Assembly: GCF_000733935.1 (NCBI RefSeq)
Contig: NZ_JPON01000001.1
Location: forward strand, 3,418,623-3,482,622
Origin: Methylomarinum vadi
GTDB taxonomy: Bacteria; Pseudomonadota; Gammaproteobacteria; Methylococcales; Methylomonadaceae
DNA length: 64,000 nucleotides
Direction of reading: 5' to 3'
Below are positions 1-9,210 of this stretch, one piece after another (within the stretch, counting starts at the first letter, position 1; each line of letters begins with the position of its first letter). The notes beneath the pieces were generated by a model. That model saw only the letters and a program-made list of their open reading frames with translations. It was not told where the DNA came from and searched no databases. Made by a program: the position numbers and the translations under genes.

Positions 1-1
1 T

Positions 2-937
2 GAACAGCAATTACGCTTAGAAGATCTGGCGGCGTGGCCGGCAGAGGACCTCGAGGTCACCACCGAGCAAGGCCTTCGCTTGTCGCTGTCAGCGGCAAAA
101 GCCGACTTTGAAAGCAAAGCTTCGGCCTTATCCCCGCATGCTCTGGAATGGGTGCTTCGCGCCGATCCGCAGAGTCTGCAACAAGGGTTGGCCGTGCAAA
201 CCTTCGCCGACGGCAAGGGCAAGTTATTATTGCGCAAGTTTAGGCCGGCGCAAGCAAAAACTAAATCCGAAATACCCGTTTCACCGCCTGAGGATATAAT
301 GGCGCCTCGCGAGCATGAAAGCGAAACAGGCGGTTTCTCTCCGGGTGCCGTCAATCAAGCAGCCTGGCCAGAAAATATCCCTTATGTATTGGCGATTGCC
401 GTACTGTTGGCGGGTCTTGCGCTGTTGTTCAGAAAACCGGACCGTATCGTCGAAGACTCCAAGCCGTTTCGCGAAGCGTTGAAAATCTGGCAGGAATGGC
501 TGTTGCTGCGCAAGCAAACACCGCGTACGATCAAGCGCTTTTTGAATCATTTGCGTTACATGGCGATGCGTTACCGCATCGACGAAGAGCCGCGCAGTCT
601 GTGGCAGCGTTGGAAACATGACGCCAAGCAAGACAATGGCGGGCAGACGGTTTTTTCCGAACCGGCCTTGGTCGCGTTGCATATGTTGTATTTCATCGAA
701 CCCTCCTGGGTCGCCGACGCCGAGAAATTCGAGCGAGTACGGCAACGAGACTTTGACGGCTTGATCGACGCTCTTGGCGACGCTGAACATACCGATAGCA
801 CGGCGCGCAGGGAGTTGAGCAAAAAACTGGCGGAAACGGTCAAGCAACATCAAGCCGCTTTTCGGGACGAAAGCTTGGCGAGCGACGAACAACGGCGGCT
901 GTTTTTGAACGCGATGAGCGGCGGGGAATTGGGTTAG
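2..937 (+). CDS. C-terminal part of a membrane-anchored protein, KAP NTPase-like tail (5' end outside window)
   Basis: The reading frame is open from the window edge to the TAG at 935-937, so the gene starts upstream and only about 311 residues are seen. The visible part has an N-terminal soluble stretch, one hydrophobic segment (YVLAIAVLLAGLALLF, coded near 380-430) and a basic helical region containing TPRTIKRFLNHLRYMAMRY. That last pattern resembles the region after the ATPase core in KAP-type P-loop NTPases, where PRxxKRFLN is common. No Walker motif lies in the visible part, so the family call is tentative. A TTG at 80 could serve as a start but nothing favours it over continuation from upstream. 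Confidence 0.55.
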   Translation, partial: EQQLRLEDLAAWPAEDLEVTTEQGLRLSLSAAKADFESKASALSPHALEWVLRADPQSLQQGLAVQTFADGKGKLLLRKFRPAQAKTKSEIPVSPPEDIMAPREHESETGGFSPGAVNQAAWPENIPYVLAIAVLLAGLALLFRKPDRIVEDSKPFREALKIWQEWLLLRKQTPRTIKRFLNHLRYMAMRYRIDEEPRSLWQRWKHDAKQDNGGQTVFSEPALVALHMLYFIEPSWVADAEKFERVRQRDFDGLIDALGDAEHTDSTARRELSKKLAETVKQHQAAFRDESLASDEQRRLFLNAMSGGELG

Positions 938-1155
938 CGCCAAAAGCCGTGTCGACATAAATTTTTGCAAACAGCTTTTCGAATACGATCGTTCTCATGC
1001 GTCATGATTTCTTTATAATCTTTTTAGGCAGCCTCTAATAATTCAAAATTTGGCTATTTTGATGTGTGTAAGTTATTGAAAATATGGGATGGAAAAATTC
1101 GCATAACGTTATTTTTGGAGGCTGCCTTTATTTGTTCAAGCACAACGAGGTAACT

Positions 1156-1959
1156 ATGATCCAAATCTTGAAGGTGATTTTTCCGTTGGTCGCGATGTTC
1201 GGCATGACCGCTGCCGTCCGCGGCGAGATTCGTTCCGAAACGATCGATTACCAGATTGCCGGCCAACCTTTCCGGGGCTATGTGAGCTACGACGACGCGA
1301 TAGAAGGCAAGCGGCCCGGCGTATTGGTCGTACACGAATGGTGGGGGCATAACGCCTACGCCAGGAAACGCGCCGACATGCTGGCGGAACTGGGCTACAC
1401 GGCTTTCGCGTTGGATATGTACGGCGCCGGCAAACTGGCCGACCATCCCGACGATGCGAAAAAATTTATGCAGGCGACGTTGGCCGACATGAACGTGGCA
1501 ACAGCGCGTTTTAACGAAGCCATGCGCTTGTTGCAACGGCAATCGACGGTCGATTCCGGCAAGATCGCGGCGATCGGCTATTGCTTCGGCGGCGGCATCG
1601 TCCTGCAGATGGCCCGAAGCGGCGCCGATCTGGCCGGCGTGGTCAGTTTTCACGGTTCGTTGGGCACGGATACTCCCGCGCAACCGGGCACGGTCAAGGC
1701 GGAAGTCCTGGTCATGAACGGAGCGGACGACCCCTTCGTCAGCGCCGAGCAAATTGACGCCTTCAAACAGGAAATGCAAAAGGCGGCTGTCAACTATGAA
1801 TTCGTCAATTATCCCGGCGTCAAGCACAGCTTCACTAACCCCGAGGCCGACGCTTTCGGCAAACGCTTCGACATGCCGCTGGTCTACAATGCCGAGGCAG
1901 ACCAGGATTCCTGGAGCAGAATGCAGGCGTTTTTAAAACGGGTTTTCACTAAGCCTTGA
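1156..1959 (+). CDS. Dienelactone hydrolase family protein, secreted
   Basis: An alpha/beta hydrolase of the dienelactone hydrolase family, about 267 residues. The nucleophile motif GYCFGGG carries the catalytic Cys, DDPF the Asp and KHSF the His, giving the Cys-Asp-His triad of this family. HEWWG near the N-terminus is also a family signature. The start at 1156 is chosen because it follows a GAGG-type ribosome site and gives a signal peptide (MIQILKVIFPLVAMFGMTAA); an in-frame ATG at 1084 would add 24 residues that do not look like a leader. The substrate is unknown: many members are general carboxylesterases. The gene stands alone, followed 108 bp later by a gene in the same direction. Confidence 0.85.
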   Translation: MIQILKVIFPLVAMFGMTAAVRGEIRSETIDYQIAGQPFRGYVSYDDAIEGKRPGVLVVHEWWGHNAYARKRADMLAELGYTAFALDMYGAGKLADHPDDAKKFMQATLADMNVATARFNEAMRLLQRQSTVDSGKIAAIGYCFGGGIVLQMARSGADLAGVVSFHGSLGTDTPAQPGTVKAEVLVMNGADDPFVSAEQIDAFKQEMQKAAVNYEFVNYPGVKHSFTNPEADAFGKRFDMPLVYNAEADQDSWSRMQAFLKRVFTKP

Positions 1960-2067
1960 CCCGGTTCTGTTTCACAATGAGCGGAAAAGTTTCTGTCCGG
2001 CATTGTGAGTAGTAAGCCGAATGGCCATAATGGCAAAGTCATTAGCGCAAATAAAGCCGGGGGCCTT

Positions 2068-2496
2068 ATGGAAGCAAAACCACCTTTTCCGCCGTTCACA
2101 CTCGAAACGGCCAAGCAAAAAATTCAGGCGGCCGAGGACGCCTGGAACAGCCGCGATCCGGAACGGGTCGTGCTGGCTTATACGCCGGATACGGAGTGGC
2201 GCAATCGTTCGGAGTTCTTGCAGGGGCGGGAAGAGATCAAACAATTCCTTTACCGCAAATGGAAACGGGAGCTGGATTACCGGCTAAAGAAGGAGTTGTG
2301 GTGTTTTGGGGAAAACCGCATCGCCGTGCGCTTCGAATACGAGTGGCACGACGATTCCGGGCAATGGTATCGGTCTTACGGCAACGAAAACTGGGAATTT
2401 GCCGAAAACGGTTTGATGCAGCGCCGTTTTGCCAGCATCAATGACTTATCGATCGAGGAAGAAGACCGGAAGTTTCGTTGGCCGCGAGCGACTTAA
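2068..2496 (+). CDS. NTF2-like protein, DUF1348 family
   Basis: A protein of about 142 residues with the compact cone-shaped NTF2/SnoaL-type fold expected of DUF1348. The opening [20 protein letters not shown], the following [10 protein letters not shown] and the later [20 protein letters not shown] are characteristic. The start at 2068 places PPFPPFT near the N-terminus as in relatives; a GTG at 2005 would add 21 unlikely residues. Members are stand-alone small proteins of unproven function, sometimes called SnoaL-like polyketide cyclases, but no active-site assignment can be made here. It ends 94 bp before the end of the convergent lipoprotein gene. Confidence 0.8.
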   Translation: MEAKPPFPPFTLETAKQKIQAAEDAWNSRDPERVVLAYTPDTEWRNRSEFLQGREEIKQFLYRKWKRELDYRLKKELWCFGENRIAVRFEYEWHDDSGQWYRSYGNENWEFAENGLMQRRFASINDLSIEEEDRKFRWPRAT

Positions 2497-2590
2497 CTGA
2501 GACGGGATTCTTTATCCGCGAGTACTGAGGGAGCGTGCCAAGCGCGAATGAGCCGCTCCCATTCTGCCATCGGTTCAAGGGGCGCATTGA

Positions 2591-4141
2591 TTACCTGATA
2601 TCGGTGGCAAATGTGATGCCGGCACGGCATGTCTTCGCTCCGGTTATGCGGTTCTTGACCTTCGACCATTTATTGAATAATCCCTTACGCTCATTCACGC
2701 GGTACTGCACCCGAAGTTTGGTTTTATCGCCGCCGACTTTTTGCAGACGCAGTTTTTTCGCCCAGGTCCTGCCGTTTGCAACCTTCTTGTTTTTGATGAT
2801 TTTAGAACGCCAGCGTTTGTTGACGTAATCGTAAAAGTCGACATCGATGATCTTGATTTGCTTGCCGGTGCGGTTGGTGGCCCGAACCGATACATCCTTA
2901 CATGCCGCGGTAAAATCAGGTTTGGGCAGACGGATCAGTTTAAAGGTTCGCGTCGTACTGACCGATCCGGCATTGACTTCGGCGCCGGCGCCGGCGGTTG
3001 CGGAAAAACTTTCGCATCGCGGCGACCGGCCGGAACTGAGTCCTACCGACCCGCCGGCCCCGCCCAAGGCTTTCAATGAAACGGAAAAGCTCTTGCCTTT
3101 GCCGCTGAGTTTGTCGGCTTTGTCGTAATAAACCGAAACTACCCCGTTAAGGCCGCCGCCTACTTGCGACCCGATGCCGGCGCCGAGCGAGCCATACATC
3201 GTCGGGCTGCTCAAGTCGAGATTCGAAGCGAGGAAGGCCTCGCCCGATCCCCCGATGATGGCTCCGAGTTCGCCGGATACTCCCAGCGATAGCGACTTGA
3301 ACCCTTTATGGCGAACGGTGTTAACAAGGTTATTAAATTCGTTGATACACGCTTTGGCGGCAAGAATATTTTTGGCATCCTCCGCTTTTCGGGCAGCCAA
3401 AGTCCGTTTCAAGGCATTGAAATTGCCGAGTCCCATCTGGCATGCCTGGTATTTCAACATGGCTTTTCCCATAGGTTCGAAGTCCCGGTAACAGTTTCTG
3501 CCGACTTGGGCGACGGTGCCGCCGACCAATCGCGCGCCATCGATGGGCGAAATAGCAGGGGGAGGCGGTGTTCGGTAATCCGGTTCCTCATCCGGCTGGC
3601 CCCCATCTGAATAATCGTCGTCGTCAAAGCTATCGCCGCCTTCGAACCCATCGGGATTATCCAATTCGACTGGAAGCAGTCTCAACGAGACAGGGATTGC
3701 GGATGCCACATGGACGTCGAGAGCCCCGTCGGCGGCCGGCCTGGCCTGCCAATTGCCCAACAACACCAAGTCATAGCCGCTATAACCGCCGGCGCCGTCC
3801 GGTTTTATGTCTTTCGTGACCACCATGTTGGGATAAATCCAGAATGTCAGGTGTTGCCAGCCGTCGACGGCATAGGCGCGGCCCCCCTGGATACGGACTT
3901 TGGCGCCGTTCACCGATAGGCGCCAGACGCCGTCAATATCCGTCGCTTGGCTTGCCGGAACGCTATCGACCATTGGCAACAGGGCCGGAGAGACCGCACA
4001 AGCTGTGACGACCAGACTTAACGATAAAATGGCCAAAAACCGGGTTATTGGAGCAATAAGCCATGCATAATGGTCTCGGCAACGTTTTCCGTGGACCGCC
4101 GGACTGCGCAGGTAACACAAATTTTTTATTTTTGTTTTCAT
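2591..4141 (-). CDS. Large lipoprotein of unknown function
   Basis: A 516-residue protein with a hydrophobic leader ending in VVTACAVS, where Cys48 fits a lipobox for signal peptidase II. The leader is long because of a basic N-terminal extension; no later ATG is available. After the lipobox comes a region with an acidic Asp/Gly-rich linker (about 165-190), then an alpha-helical stretch with several Cys. Next is a Gly/Ser/Ala-rich stretch of alternating pattern (about 275-390, e.g. LGVSGELGAIIGGSGEAF) that looks like beta strands. A very basic C-terminal domain follows, rich in Lys/Arg. I do not recognise the family. It is monocistronic, convergent with the DUF1348 gene and followed upstream by a 600-bp spacer. 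Confidence 0.7.
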   Translation of the reverse strand: MKTKIKNLCYLRSPAVHGKRCRDHYAWLIAPITRFLAILSLSLVVTACAVSPALLPMVDSVPASQATDIDGVWRLSVNGAKVRIQGGRAYAVDGWQHLTFWIYPNMVVTKDIKPDGAGGYSGYDLVLLGNWQARPAADGALDVHVASAIPVSLRLLPVELDNPDGFEGGDSFDDDDYSDGGQPDEEPDYRTPPPPAISPIDGARLVGGTVAQVGRNCYRDFEPMGKAMLKYQACQMGLGNFNALKRTLAARKAEDAKNILAAKACINEFNNLVNTVRHKGFKSLSLGVSGELGAIIGGSGEAFLASNLDLSSPTMYGSLGAGIGSQVGGGLNGVVSVYYDKADKLSGKGKSFSVSLKALGGAGGSVGLSSGRSPRCESFSATAGAGAEVNAGSVSTTRTFKLIRLPKPDFTAACKDVSVRATNRTGKQIKIIDVDFYDYVNKRWRSKIIKNKKVANGRTWAKKLRLQKVGGDKTKLRVQYRVNERKGLFNKWSKVKNRITGAKTCRAGITFATDIR

Positions 4142-4764
4142 GGGTTTATATCTCGCTGATGCGTTCGCTCACACCCTAAGATCGAGCTTTGGTTTAATAA
4201 TCGTTAATGAAGGTATTCTGATGTATTAATAGCTACGGTCGTCAGAGTACCTTAAGCGTCTCGATGAGCCAATGGGGTCAATCCCCCAATTTGCGGTAAA
4301 AGAGCGGACGCAGACCTTAAATGCAGTGTTCTTATTATTGAAGGCATCGTTCCCATTCATTGCAAGCAAGGCAATCGCTACAGTTACCAGACAGTGAAAT
4401 AAGGACTGCGCGATTAAATACCTTAAAGTGACAGCATTTTTTATGGCAATAGTTAATGAGCCGCTACTAATTCAAATAGACTAAAAGCATATTGCGAGGA
4501 CGGCAGGTTGCTTACTCGTTATCGGCTGGCCAAGAAAAATGCGTTGCAAACTGAGGTACATCTACCTGGTTTCAAATTTCGGCACTTATCCAAGGCGGTA
4601 CAGGGGTGTTTAGCAGAGGTTTCGGCAGCAGGGATGCTGACGTAAAGCCTCCATGGATGGATTTACGGCGTCCTCTGGTGCACACCCCTGCGCCGAAATT
4701 TCACCAACGACAAGTAAATATTAGGCTCTAATCCCGTGGCTTTCTCCGATAATCGTCAAGTTGG
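4142..4764. other. 623-bp spacer without a gene, holding one inverted repeat
   Basis: I see no convincing reading frame here on either strand. The upstream signals of the lipoprotein gene must lie in the first part. The 3' half holds the inverted-repeat element at 4574-4701. A short plus-strand frame starting at 4736 lies mostly antisense to the mocA-like gene and has no coding character. Confidence 0.6.
4574..4701. repeat. Imperfect inverted-repeat element, about 128 bp
   Basis: The outer arms are AAATTTCGGC at 4574-4583 and GCCGAAATTT at 4692-4701. Inner arms CAGGGGTGT (4601-4609) and ACACCCCTG (4682-4690) pair as well. The centre, around CCATGGATGGATTTACGG, contains a smaller GTAAA/TTTAC pairing. 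The nested symmetry suggests a dispersed non-coding repeat or a miniature element. No flanking direct repeat could be fixed. Confidence 0.55.
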
Positions 4765-5379
4765 TCATGGTTTCCTCTCCGGCATGTTTAGTCCGCACAG
4801 CCGATGGAAGTCTGCCGTGTCGTCGATATCCAGTTCCGCTTGCTTTAAAGGAATTTCCACCAATACTTCCCGATGTTCGAGCAAGAGGCGCTTGGCGCCG
4901 CGGTCGCCTTGGAGTGTTAGCAGTTCCCCGAAATATTCGGCCGGAAACAAGGCCGGAACGCCGACCGAATCATGATAGTGGCTGGCGACGATGCGGGACG
5001 GCCTATTTTGCCGGGCGTTCAGCAGCAGTTGCAGGTGTTCCCGCCCGATCAACGGTTGATCGCAAAGCAGCAGTAATGCCGCTTCGGCCGATGCCGGCAG
5101 TTCCTTAATGCCTGCGCGGATCGAGGAGGCGATGCCTTCTTGCCAATCCGCGTTGTGAGCGAGCTGGACCTTATGCAGTTTTACAGCGGCTTGTATTGCG
5201 TCGGCATGAGCGCCGAGCACGACGATGATACGACCGGGCAATAAGGCGTCGGCATTCTCGATCGCATGCGCCAGCAACGGACGACCCTGCCAATTCAGCA
5301 ATTGTTTGGGGCGGCCCAGGCGGCTGGAAGCGCCGGCGGCCAGGATGATCGCATGCGCATTAGCAGCGAATGAGGTCAT
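4765..5379 (-). CDS. MocA-like molybdenum cofactor cytidylyltransferase / NTP transferase
   Basis: A 204-residue nucleotidyltransferase of the MobA/MocA type. The nucleotide-binding signature LAAGASSRLGRPKQLL lies at residues 13-28, and LLLCDQPL is the metal-binding Asp motif. MocA adds CMP to molybdopterin to make the cytosine dinucleotide cofactor used by xanthine-dehydrogenase-family enzymes. The gene overlaps the 3' end of the xdhC-like gene by 20 bp, and such pairs commonly serve maturation of one molybdoenzyme. No molybdoenzyme subunit is visible in the window, so the client enzyme is unknown, and related proteins with other nucleotide specificity cannot be excluded. Confidence 0.8.
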   Translation of the reverse strand: MTSFAANAHAIILAAGASSRLGRPKQLLNWQGRPLLAHAIENADALLPGRIIVVLGAHADAIQAAVKLHKVQLAHNADWQEGIASSIRAGIKELPASAEAALLLLCDQPLIGREHLQLLLNARQNRPSRIVASHYHDSVGVPALFPAEYFGELLTLQGDRGAKRLLLEHREVLVEIPLKQAELDIDDTADFHRLCGLNMPERKP

Positions 5380-6493
5380 CGGCCTGCTCGTTGATTGCGG
5401 TCATTGAGCGGCTGTCCAAGTGGCCGCCGCCACGGCCGTTCAAAACGGCATGGATGCCCGCCATGATCGACAGGGCGATTTCCTCTGGCGTTTGCGCACC
5501 GATATCGAGACCGATCGGACCGAAGACGCTCTCCCTGATTCGTTCGGCCGTGTTGCCGAGACTTTGCAGCAACATGTCCCGGCGTTGCGCCGGGCCTAAC
5601 AGGCCGATGAAGGGAATATTATTGTTTGCCAGTCGCTGCAGATAACGCCGGTCGTAATCGAAGTTGTGGGTCATCAGCACCAGCGCGTCGAAACGGTTCA
5701 GCGCCAGTTTTTCGTTCAATTCTTCCGGTGCCAGCAACAACAATTTTTCGGCTTGGGGAAAGCGTGCGCTGTCGATATGACCGGGCCGGTAATCGGCCAC
5801 GGTGACCCGCCAGCCCAAGGAAGCGGCGGTTTGCACCAGCGGCAGCGCATCGGCGCCGGCGCCCAATACCAGCAAGCGGCATGGAGGGCCGATGAAATCG
5901 TAAAACGCTTTGACGGGACGGCCTTCTATCGAATGCTCGGCGGCGCGGGGTTGTTGTTGCAAGAAGACCTGCTTGGCCGTCGCCATCAACGGCTCAGTTC
6001 CGAAGTCCGATGAAGTCGGCGTGGTCAGAGCCGAAGCGGGCAGGAACAGGTTTTCTTCCGCAGTATATTTAGGGTGGGATGATTCATAGCAGGTAACCAA
6101 CACGCCGCTTTCGTCGGCTTCGGCCACATCGGCAAAGACGTTCAGCGGGGAAAAATCCCGCTCGGCTTGCAGTAATTGCAGCAAAACCCTGACCGCGCCA
6201 TTGCAGCCGAGACCCAGACCCCAGATCATGTCCTCGGGGGCGCGCATGTCGTAAAACACTGTTTTGGCAACTCCGCTGTCGAACACCGATTGCGCTTGTT
6301 CCACAAGATCACGTTCGAAACAACCGCCGCCGAGCAGGCCGGTCATTTCGCCCTTTCGGGAAATCAGCATGCGGGCGCCGGCTTTTTGATAGGTCGAGCC
6401 CGAGGTCTCGATGATGCTGGCCAATACCAGCGTTTCAGGCCGTTGCTGCAAGCGCCGGTAGGCATCGATTAAATGATTACTTGTGTGGTGCAT
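5360..6493 (-). CDS. XdhC/CoxI family molybdoenzyme maturation protein
   Basis: A 377-residue two-domain protein. The N-terminal XdhC/CoxI domain contains SGSTYQKAGARMLI and GLLGGGCFE (about 30-58). The C-terminal Rossmann domain contains LLVLGAGADALPLVQTAASLG (a GxGxD-type nucleotide-binding loop) and the family's LMTHNFDYD motif. XdhC proteins bind the molybdenum cofactor, help its sulfuration and hand it to the apoenzyme. It is the first gene of a two-gene minus-strand unit with the mocA-like gene. The start at 6493 is an ATG followed by HHTSNHLIDAYRRL, a plausible N-terminus. Confidence 0.85.
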   Translation of the reverse strand: MHHTSNHLIDAYRRLQQRPETLVLASIIETSGSTYQKAGARMLISRKGEMTGLLGGGCFERDLVEQAQSVFDSGVAKTVFYDMRAPEDMIWGLGLGCNGAVRVLLQLLQAERDFSPLNVFADVAEADESGVLVTCYESSHPKYTAEENLFLPASALTTPTSSDFGTEPLMATAKQVFLQQQPRAAEHSIEGRPVKAFYDFIGPPCRLLVLGAGADALPLVQTAASLGWRVTVADYRPGHIDSARFPQAEKLLLLAPEELNEKLALNRFDALVLMTHNFDYDRRYLQRLANNNIPFIGLLGPAQRRDMLLQSLGNTAERIRESVFGPIGLDIGAQTPEEIALSIMAGIHAVLNGRGGGHLDSRSMTAINEQADDLIRC

Positions 6494-6660
6494 CGCATCA
6501 TTCAGTGGTCGGGAAGATTCTTCGATTATCCGGGTTTACTCGACTATTGCCAAATTCGGTTAGGTAAGGTCGTCGCTCAAACAAAGCACCGATCTTGATT
6601 GACGAATTCGCTGTCAATCGAATGCTGGATTGCTAAGCTGTGCCCAACAGGTAACAACGA

Positions 6661-7150
6661 ATGACGACGATGAACGATAACTCCGGTAGAACTGACGGTT
6701 CCGTCCTCGCACGATTATTGGCCGCAGCGGGGGAATGCTTCGTGGCCGACGACTATCATAAGGTCACGACGGGCGCCGTTGCTGGCCGGATTACCGTTTC
6801 AGGTTGGCGATCTGTTCGCATCATTGCCGAAGGGGAAAAGCAATAAGGATATCTATTTGCTCAGTGCCGTGCTGCAGGGGTTTTCCGACGATGATTGCGT
6901 CCGGGCGCGGCGCAATATCGTTAATGCGCTGAACGGCAGCGGAGCCCGGATTGCCGTGCTGGAAATGGTGCTTGAGAAATCCGGAGTCGACCTGGCCGGC
7001 GCCATGCTCGACATGCAGATGTTCGTCGGTACGAAAGGCAGGGAAAGAACGTTGTCGGAATGGCGGACCATTGTCGAGCGAAGCGGCCTGCAACTCGAAG
7101 CTATTGTCGGTCTACGGACCTTCGGCAACATCATGGTACTCAAGGTTTGA
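6661..7150 (+). pseudogene. Remnant of an O-methyltransferase (Methyltransf_2 type)
   Basis: Two frames carry pieces of one family. Frame 1 from 6661 codes VLARLLAAAGECFVADDYHK, resembling the N-terminal dimerisation domain of class I-like O-methyltransferases. Frame 2 from about 6779 codes LPFQVGDLF, then FSDDDCVRARRNIVNAL, VLEMVLE and GRERTLSEWR, the conserved C-terminal half of the SAM-binding domain. The first part of the Rossmann fold with the glycine-rich SAM loop (roughly 130 residues) is missing, and the two pieces are in different frames. An internal deletion with frameshift explains this. It is most likely non-functional. Confidence 0.6.
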
Positions 7151-7381
7151 TTCCGGGTCCTTAACACTCATCGATAGGCGGCGATGATTGACGGGTCTTT
7201 GTCGCACCGATTCGACAAGCGACGGCTGCAAGATGGGCGAGGGTAATCGATTTATTTTGAGGGAAGGGTATTTTTATCTATAAATCAATATGTTGATAGC
7301 CTTTTGGCCGAGCTGTATATGATCGAGATAAAGCACCGTTATGAAGCTTTCCGCACTGCTTTGGTCGAAACAAAGGCGGGC

Positions 7382-7411
7382 TTGACAGTCTCTGCGATTA
7401 AAGTCTAGGCT
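7382..7411 (+). promoter_or_regulatory. Candidate sigma-70 promoter of the interrupted quinoprotein gene
   Basis: TTGACA at 7382-7387 is a perfect -35 box. TAGGCT at 7406-7411 lies 18 bp downstream and is a weaker -10 match. The interrupted gene's ATG is at 7442 with GGAG just upstream of it. No experimental support. Confidence 0.4.
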
Positions 7412-7441
7412 CAGTTGACCTTCCTCTGTCCGGAGAATGAC

Positions 7442-7624
7442 ATGCGATTATTACTCATTAGCTTTTTAGGCATTATTATTGCGGGAACCGCGGTTCCAGA
7501 CGTTCAGGCGATCAGCATCACGGAGCGGGCGGGCAATCACTATCGGACGGCCGCGAACAACCAGGAATTTACGCTCAACAAAAACAATGTCAACCCGCAA
7601 CAGTTCGGACTGCTCCGCACCTAT
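7442..7624 (+). pseudogene. 5' part of a secreted PQQ-like quinoprotein gene, interrupted by IS1380-family element
   Basis: This codes the first 61 residues: a signal peptide (MRLLLISFLGIIIAGTAVPDVQA) followed by a mature start containing NNVNPQQFGLLRTY, a conserved opening of secreted beta-propeller quinoprotein-like proteins. The frame continues into the insertion and stops at 7676-7678. Joining base 7624 to base 9211 restores the frame without a mismatch, giving ...LLRTYNFNAKVETQPL... The restored protein would be about 645 residues. The TTG at 7415 is in frame, but the ATG at 7442 has the ribosome site and the leader. Confidence 0.85.
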
Positions 7625-9206
7625 CCCGGATATTTCATCAGTCCCTTGAAACCCTATCGAAACCCTCGTTTGTTTTAAAACATGCGATCGTAAGGAGAAA
7701 TTGAGCGGTCAAAAAGGGAATTAAGCATTGATTTCCGTTTTTCAGGCGCAACTTCCCCTTACCCCATTGTTTATCAGCGTGCCGGGCACAGCACTCTGTT
7801 TGTACTAATCAGGGCACAGGCGCTGACAAACGGATTTAAACAGGGATTGAAACGGATACTGACTGCTGAACAGCAGTCGAATACGACGGGTGTTACGAAT
7901 GATGACGGCACCGATTTTAAACAATTTCAGGCGAATGGTGGCGCAAGTGGCTGTCGCTAGTTCGGTGTTGTTGAGGGCGATTCGGCGAATCGCCTGGATC
8001 AGGGTATAGGCCAAGGTGGATAACAGCAAACGAAACTGATTCGGCCACCACAGGCTGCAACTGGTGCGGTCGGCAAACAGATCCAATTGTTGCTCTTTAA
8101 TCCGGTTTTCCATGTCGCCTCGCGCACAGTAAACGGTTTCATAGAGTGTTTGTGCATCGCCGTCCAGATTGGTGACGACATAGCGGGGATTACTCCCTTG
8201 GCTCATGTGTTCGGCCTTAAGAATGACACGGCGTCGGCGTTTCCAGGTGCCGGCTTTATAGTGGAAATCGGTAAAGAGACGCTGTTTCTGCTGTTCGCTT
8301 TGGAACTGTTGCCGGGCTTGTTCAATCCAGGGTTGGCTTAAGCGCGTTAAGCGTTTATTTTTGGCCAACCCGACAATATAGTGAACGCGATGCCGCTCGC
8401 ACCAACTCAGCATCTTATGGCGACAAAAACCGCCATCGCCGCGAAACGTGATGTCAACGTCCGGCCAAGCCTGACGCAAGCGCCTGACCAGCAACGCCAG
8501 AATCGCCCAGCTGTGCTTGGCGCCATCAATATTGCTGGGACGTAGATAACTGACCAAGCAATGATGGCCGCAAAAGACATACAACGGCAGGAAACAATAG
8601 TGCCGATAGTAGCCATGAAAAAAACGTCCGTCCTGTTCGCCATGAACCGGATCGTCGGTGGCGTCGAAGTCCAGGACCAACGATTTCGGCGGTGTCTCAT
8701 ACGAAGCGATAAACTGCGCCACCAGTTCCTCATGAACGCGCCACATCAAGGCGCGATCCGCCTGCTGCTCAAACCGGCACAAGGTGGATCGGCTGCCCAA
8801 TGTCTGATCCTTTTCCACCGCCGTCTGAAAGGCGATATCATTTCTGAGCGTGTCATGATCATTCAAATCCTCATACCCACACGCCAAGCCATAAACCCGT
8901 TGACGGAGCAGGTTGATCACAGAGTGTTGCACGCGGTCAGGGGCTCTGGCGTCAGGAATCTGCGCCGCTATCCGTTCGGTTAATCCTAATTGCTGGTCAA
9001 TCGCTCTTAACAACAGCACACCGCCATCACTGGTGATCGCTCCACCACTGAATTGGGCGTCTATTTTACGGCGTTTTAAGGGAGGAAATTCTATTTGAGC
9101 TGGAGTACAATTTGTCATGGGCAAGTTGTTGGTTAAATTCAATATAAGTAACTGAATTTTATCAAATATCAACAAACTTGCCCGCCTCTATCATGAAATA
9201 TTCGGG
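7625..9206 (-). mobile_element. Complete IS1380-family insertion sequence, 1582 bp
   Basis: The left end is CCCGGATATTTCAT and the right end, read inward on the other strand, is CCCGAATATTTCAT: a 14-bp terminal inverted repeat with one mismatch. The 4-bp sequence CTAT occurs directly on both sides (7621-7624 and 9207-9210), a target duplication of the size known for this family. The single transposase gene runs leftward. The insertion lies inside the quinoprotein gene. The last 26 bp (9181-9206) are identical to a solitary copy at 24256-24281. Confidence 0.92.
7805..9118 (-). CDS. IS1380-family transposase
   Basis: A 437-residue DDE transposase. The N-terminal block (about 21-33) covers AQFSGGAITSDGG, and SLVLDFDATDDPVHG carries the first catalytic Asp. 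FRGDGGFC carries the second Asp, and YCARGDMENRIKE carries the Glu-bearing C1-like motif; all three are typical of IS1380. The ATG at 9118 gives the usual N-terminus; an upstream TTG at 9175 would add 19 residues from the IS end. The reading frame is intact, so the element may still be active. Confidence 0.92.
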   Translation of the reverse strand: MTNCTPAQIEFPPLKRRKIDAQFSGGAITSDGGVLLLRAIDQQLGLTERIAAQIPDARAPDRVQHSVINLLRQRVYGLACGYEDLNDHDTLRNDIAFQTAVEKDQTLGSRSTLCRFEQQADRALMWRVHEELVAQFIASYETPPKSLVLDFDATDDPVHGEQDGRFFHGYYRHYCFLPLYVFCGHHCLVSYLRPSNIDGAKHSWAILALLVRRLRQAWPDVDITFRGDGGFCRHKMLSWCERHRVHYIVGLAKNKRLTRLSQPWIEQARQQFQSEQQKQRLFTDFHYKAGTWKRRRRVILKAEHMSQGSNPRYVVTNLDGDAQTLYETVYCARGDMENRIKEQQLDLFADRTSCSLWWPNQFRLLLSTLAYTLIQAIRRIALNNTELATATCATIRLKLFKIGAVIIRNTRRIRLLFSSQYPFQSLFKSVCQRLCPD

Positions 9207-9210
9207 CTAT

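Noticed and set aside
281..970. 229-codon minus-strand frame opposite the first gene
   Set aside because: Overlaps the plus-strand frame that runs in from the edge and has protein-like TM and helical features; the antisense product is basic and motif-free.
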